Source: Planctomycetota bacterium
Lineage (GTDB): Bacteria; Planctomycetota; Planctomycetia; Pirellulales; UBA1268
Direction: 5' to 3'
Length of the DNA: 15,308 nt
Assembly: GCA_003669255.1 (NCBI GenBank)
Contig: QWPO01000051.1
Location: 1-15,308 of the forward strand
The notes below the pieces were generated by a model, which saw only the letters and a program-made list of their open reading frames with translations, did no database searches and was not told where the DNA came from. The translations under genes and the position numbers were made by a program. This document shows, one piece after another, positions 15,300-15,308 of this stretch. The stretch's first letter is position 1, and each line of letters starts with the position of its first letter.

Positions 15300-15308
15300 G
15301 CGCGGACA

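Overview
The window is GC-rich, densely coding bacterial DNA. It most likely comes from a planctomycete (Planctomycetota, probably order Pirellulales). The reasons are a DUF1553 (PSD1) gene directly followed by a DUF1501 gene with a twin-arginine leader, a secreted FAD-dependent oxidoreductase of the type common in Planctomycetes, a dockerin-like plus PEP-CTERM protein, and several proteins that resemble planctomycete-specific families. The lineage is inferred from gene content; there is no rRNA in the window. No mobile element, CRISPR array, tRNA or phage gene was seen.

Layout. 1-1976 (+): the 3' end of a DUF1553 gene and a complete DUF1501 gene, translationally adjacent. 2034-3980 (-): a secreted FAD-dependent oxidoreductase with an N-terminal carbohydrate-binding-like region, convergent with DUF1501. 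3981-4454: the only long gene-free stretch, containing a run of hairpins and a 10-bp direct repeat just downstream of mutY. 4455-5522 (-): mutY. 5595-6131 (+): a small TPR-like protein, divergent from mutY. 6195-8837 (+): a secreted alpha/beta-hydrolase, then tmk (thymidylate kinase) and holB (DNA polymerase III delta prime), closely spaced and probably co-transcribed. 9023-11713 (+): a membrane-anchored 896-residue protein of unknown function. 11798-13210 (+): fumC (class II fumarase). 13212-15263 (-): a secreted endonuclease/exonuclease/phosphatase-fold protein with a dockerin-like region and a PEP-CTERM anchor, its stop codon one base from that of fumC.

How the genes work together. Three groups are visible. 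Housekeeping: DNA repair (MutY), dTTP supply and replication clamp loading (Tmk, HolB) and the TCA cycle (FumC). Exported catabolism or surface functions: DUF1553/DUF1501, the oxidoreductase, the alpha/beta-hydrolase and the PEP-CTERM nuclease-like protein. Planctomycete-type unknowns: the TPR-like protein and the 896-residue protein. I see no clear new defence or mobile system. The best leads are the 896-residue protein with two similar modules, the secreted EEP/dockerin/PEP-CTERM fusion, a MutY with Glu at the usual catalytic Asp position, and the hairpin cluster at 4313-4422.
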